In this document: positions 13,556 through 14,663 of the stretch, one piece after another
Numbering within the stretch: position 1 is the first letter of the stretch
Layout of the letters: each line of letters opens with the position of its first letter
Origin: an uncultured Haemophilus sp.
GTDB taxonomy: Bacteria > Pseudomonadota > Gammaproteobacteria > Enterobacterales > Pasteurellaceae
Length of the DNA stretch: 14,663 bases
NCBI GenBank assembly: GCA_905205995.1
Contig: CAJLFU010000048.1
Coordinates: 1 to 14,663 of the forward strand
Direction of reading: 5' to 3'
Made by a program: the position numbers and the translations under genes
The notes under the pieces: generated by a model
Seen by the model: the letters and a program-made list of their open reading frames with translations, nothing else
Told to the model about the DNA's origin: nothing
The model's database searches: none

Positions 13556-13894
13556 ATGAAAAAAATCGAAGCCATTATTAAGCCATTTAAATTAGATGAT
13601 GTGCGTGAAAATCTATCTGATATTGGCATTAGCGGAATGACCGTGACTGAAGTCCGTGGTTTTGGTCGTCAAAAAGGACATACAGAGCTTTATCGTGGTG
13701 CAGAATATATGGTGGATTTTCTGCCTAAAGTGAAAATTGAAATTGTCGTGCCAGATGATTTGCTTGAACAATGCCTTGAAACCATTGTTGAAACTTGCCA
13801 AACAGGTAAAATCGGTGATGGTAAGATCTTTGTTTATGATGTAGAACGCGTGATTCGCGTTCGTACAGGCGAAGAAAATGAGGAAGCCATTTAG
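13556..13894 (+). CDS. glnB: Nitrogen regulatory protein P-II
   Basis: PII is a trimeric cytoplasmic sensor of 2-oxoglutarate, ATP/ADP and, through uridylylation, glutamine; it controls GlnE/NtrB and other targets. At 112 residues it is standard length. The T-loop contains RGFGRQKGHTELYRGAEY with the uridylylated Y51; the B-loop is TGKIGDGKIFV (about 83-93); the C-terminus is RVRTGEENEEAI. The N-terminus MKKIEAIIKPFKLDDVRE is typical, and GlnB is favoured over GlnK because no amtB adjoins it. The start has GGAG at 13544-13547, inside the end of mog, with one base between stop and start. Its stop TAG overlaps the GTG of the next gene by one base. Confidence 0.96.
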   Translation: MKKIEAIIKPFKLDDVRENLSDIGISGMTVTEVRGFGRQKGHTELYRGAEYMVDFLPKVKIEIVVPDDLLEQCLETIVETCQTGKIGDGKIFVYDVERVIRVRTGEENEEAI

Positions 13895-14663
13895 TGGAAA
13901 AAAACTTAAATTTTAACCGCACTTTAGTCGCAATGGCAGCTCTAGTGATTGTGTTTGCGGGGATTAAACTGGCGGCAGAGATTGTCGTGCCTTTTCTATT
14001 GGCATTATTTATCGCCATTATTTGTTCGCCAGTGATTAAAGCAATGACACAACGCAAAGTACCACATGGTATTGCTATTGCCTTGCTGTTTATCTTAATT
14101 TTAATCGTATTCTTTTTCCTCGCGGGATTAATTAACAGCAGTATGCAAGAATTTACGCGCTCTATTCCGCAATATAAAGTGCTGCTTTCGGAGCGTATAA
14201 ATGACGTCATGGCGTTAGTTCAAAAACTGAAATTGCCGATTGTGATTTCTCGCGAAGCTATTATGGAGCATTTTGATCCGAGTGTGATCATGAACTTTGT
14301 GAGCCGTTTATTATTAAACTTTTCTGGTGTCGTGACGAATGTTTTTGTGTTGATCTTAGCGGTGATTTTTATGCTACTTGAAGCACCAACCATGAAGCAT
14401 AAACTTGCTTTAGTGTTAAGTGATAATGAACATGATGTTGTCGCGGAAGAACATCATATTGATCGTATTTTAGATGGTGTGATTAGTTATCTTGGTGTGA
14501 AAACGGTGATTAGTTTGTTGACTGGTGTCACGACTTGGATTTTATTGGATATAACGGGTGTGCAATATGCGATTTTATGGGCAACCTTAAGCTTTCTATT
14601 AAATTATATTCCGAATATCGGTTCGATTATTGCAGCAGTGCCTATTATTGTTCAAGCGTTATT
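13894..14663 (+). CDS. AI-2E (TqsA/PerM-like) family membrane permease, 3' end missing
   Basis: The frame starts at GTG 13894, one base inside the glnB stop, with AGGAAG 7-12 bases upstream, and runs open for 256 codons to the right edge. The protein begins MEKNLNFNRTLVAMAALVIV and has hydrophobic segments at about residues 13-48 (two helices), 64-86, 141-165 and 205-254 in this partial product. The motif LNYIPNIGSIIAAVP (about 238-252) is characteristic of the AI-2E transporter superfamily (TqsA, YdiK, PerM). Members export varied or unknown solutes; autoinducer export was proposed for TqsA, but no substrate can be read here. ATG at 13933 (M14) is an alternative start. An uptake signal encodes part of NRTL near the start. 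Confidence 0.88.
   Translation, partial: MEKNLNFNRTLVAMAALVIVFAGIKLAAEIVVPFLLALFIAIICSPVIKAMTQRKVPHGIAIALLFILILIVFFFLAGLINSSMQEFTRSIPQYKVLLSERINDVMALVQKLKLPIVISREAIMEHFDPSVIMNFVSRLLLNFSGVVTNVFVLILAVIFMLLEAPTMKHKLALVLSDNEHDVVAEEHHIDRILDGVISYLGVKTVISLLTGVTTWILLDITGVQYAILWATLSFLLNYIPNIGSIIAAVPIIVQAL
13916..13924 (-). repeat. DNA uptake signal sequence at the start of the permease gene
   Basis: An exact ACCGCACTT core in the codons for Asn-Arg-Thr-Leu (about residues 8-11). Confidence 0.9.

Noticed and set aside
13725..14210. 161-codon minus-strand open frame
   Set aside because: It lies opposite glnB and the permease gene, both with clear homology; no ribosome site or family recognised.
1..14663. 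Mobile elements, CRISPR, tRNA or phage genes
   Set aside because: No transposase, spaced repeat array, tRNA-like cloverleaf or phage-type protein was seen; nearly all sequence is taken by conserved genes.

Overview
The window is chromosomal DNA from a Pasteurellaceae bacterium of the Haemophilus type. It contains 11 exact copies of the Haemophilus-type DNA uptake signal (AAGTGCGGT or its complement), roughly one per 1.3 kb. The other common Pasteurellaceae type (ACAAGCGGT) was not noticed. Base composition is AT-rich, and several proteins (FadR, NhaB, Mog, ClpB, RsmE, YqgE) look close to enterobacterial or H. influenzae orthologues. H. influenzae, H. haemolyticus and H. parainfluenzae cannot be separated by eye.

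Layout. (1) 1-1448: a Sel1/TPR-like repeat protein cut by the left edge; it is the least conserved and most accessory-looking gene here. (2) 1515-1790: a small DUF1294 membrane protein. It converges, through a shared bidirectional terminator, on dsbB (1865-2398) and nhaB (2418-3956), both on the minus strand. nhaB diverges from fadR (4091-4819). The order dsbB-nhaB-fadR is also that of E. coli. (3) 4878-6591: rsmE, yqgE and ruvX with one-base stop/start overlaps; gshB, which sits between rsmE and yqgE in E. coli, is absent. (4) 6640-8353: rluD-pgeF on the minus strand, diverging from bamD (8463-9254). (5) 9348-9541: 6S RNA (ssrS), followed by fau (ygfA). (6) 10278-12848: clpB, with a sigma-32-like promoter and an apparent internal start for the short isoform. 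(7) 12961-14663: mog, glnB and an AI-2E-family permease cut by the right edge, with almost no intergenic space.

Themes: envelope and protein quality control (DsbB, BamD, ClpB), ribosome maturation (RsmE, RluD, RuvX), global regulation (FadR, 6S RNA, GlnB) and cofactors (Fau, Mog). I see no mobile element, CRISPR array, prophage, tRNA or rRNA, and no convincing undescribed multi-gene system. The items most worth a second look are a FadR-like half-site placed over the predicted fadR and nhaB promoters, uptake signals used as terminator stems and as codons (including an inverted pair inside pgeF and one fused to the mog start codon), the Sel1 protein with an Hcp-like cysteine pair only in its last repeat, and the mog-glnB-permease cluster.
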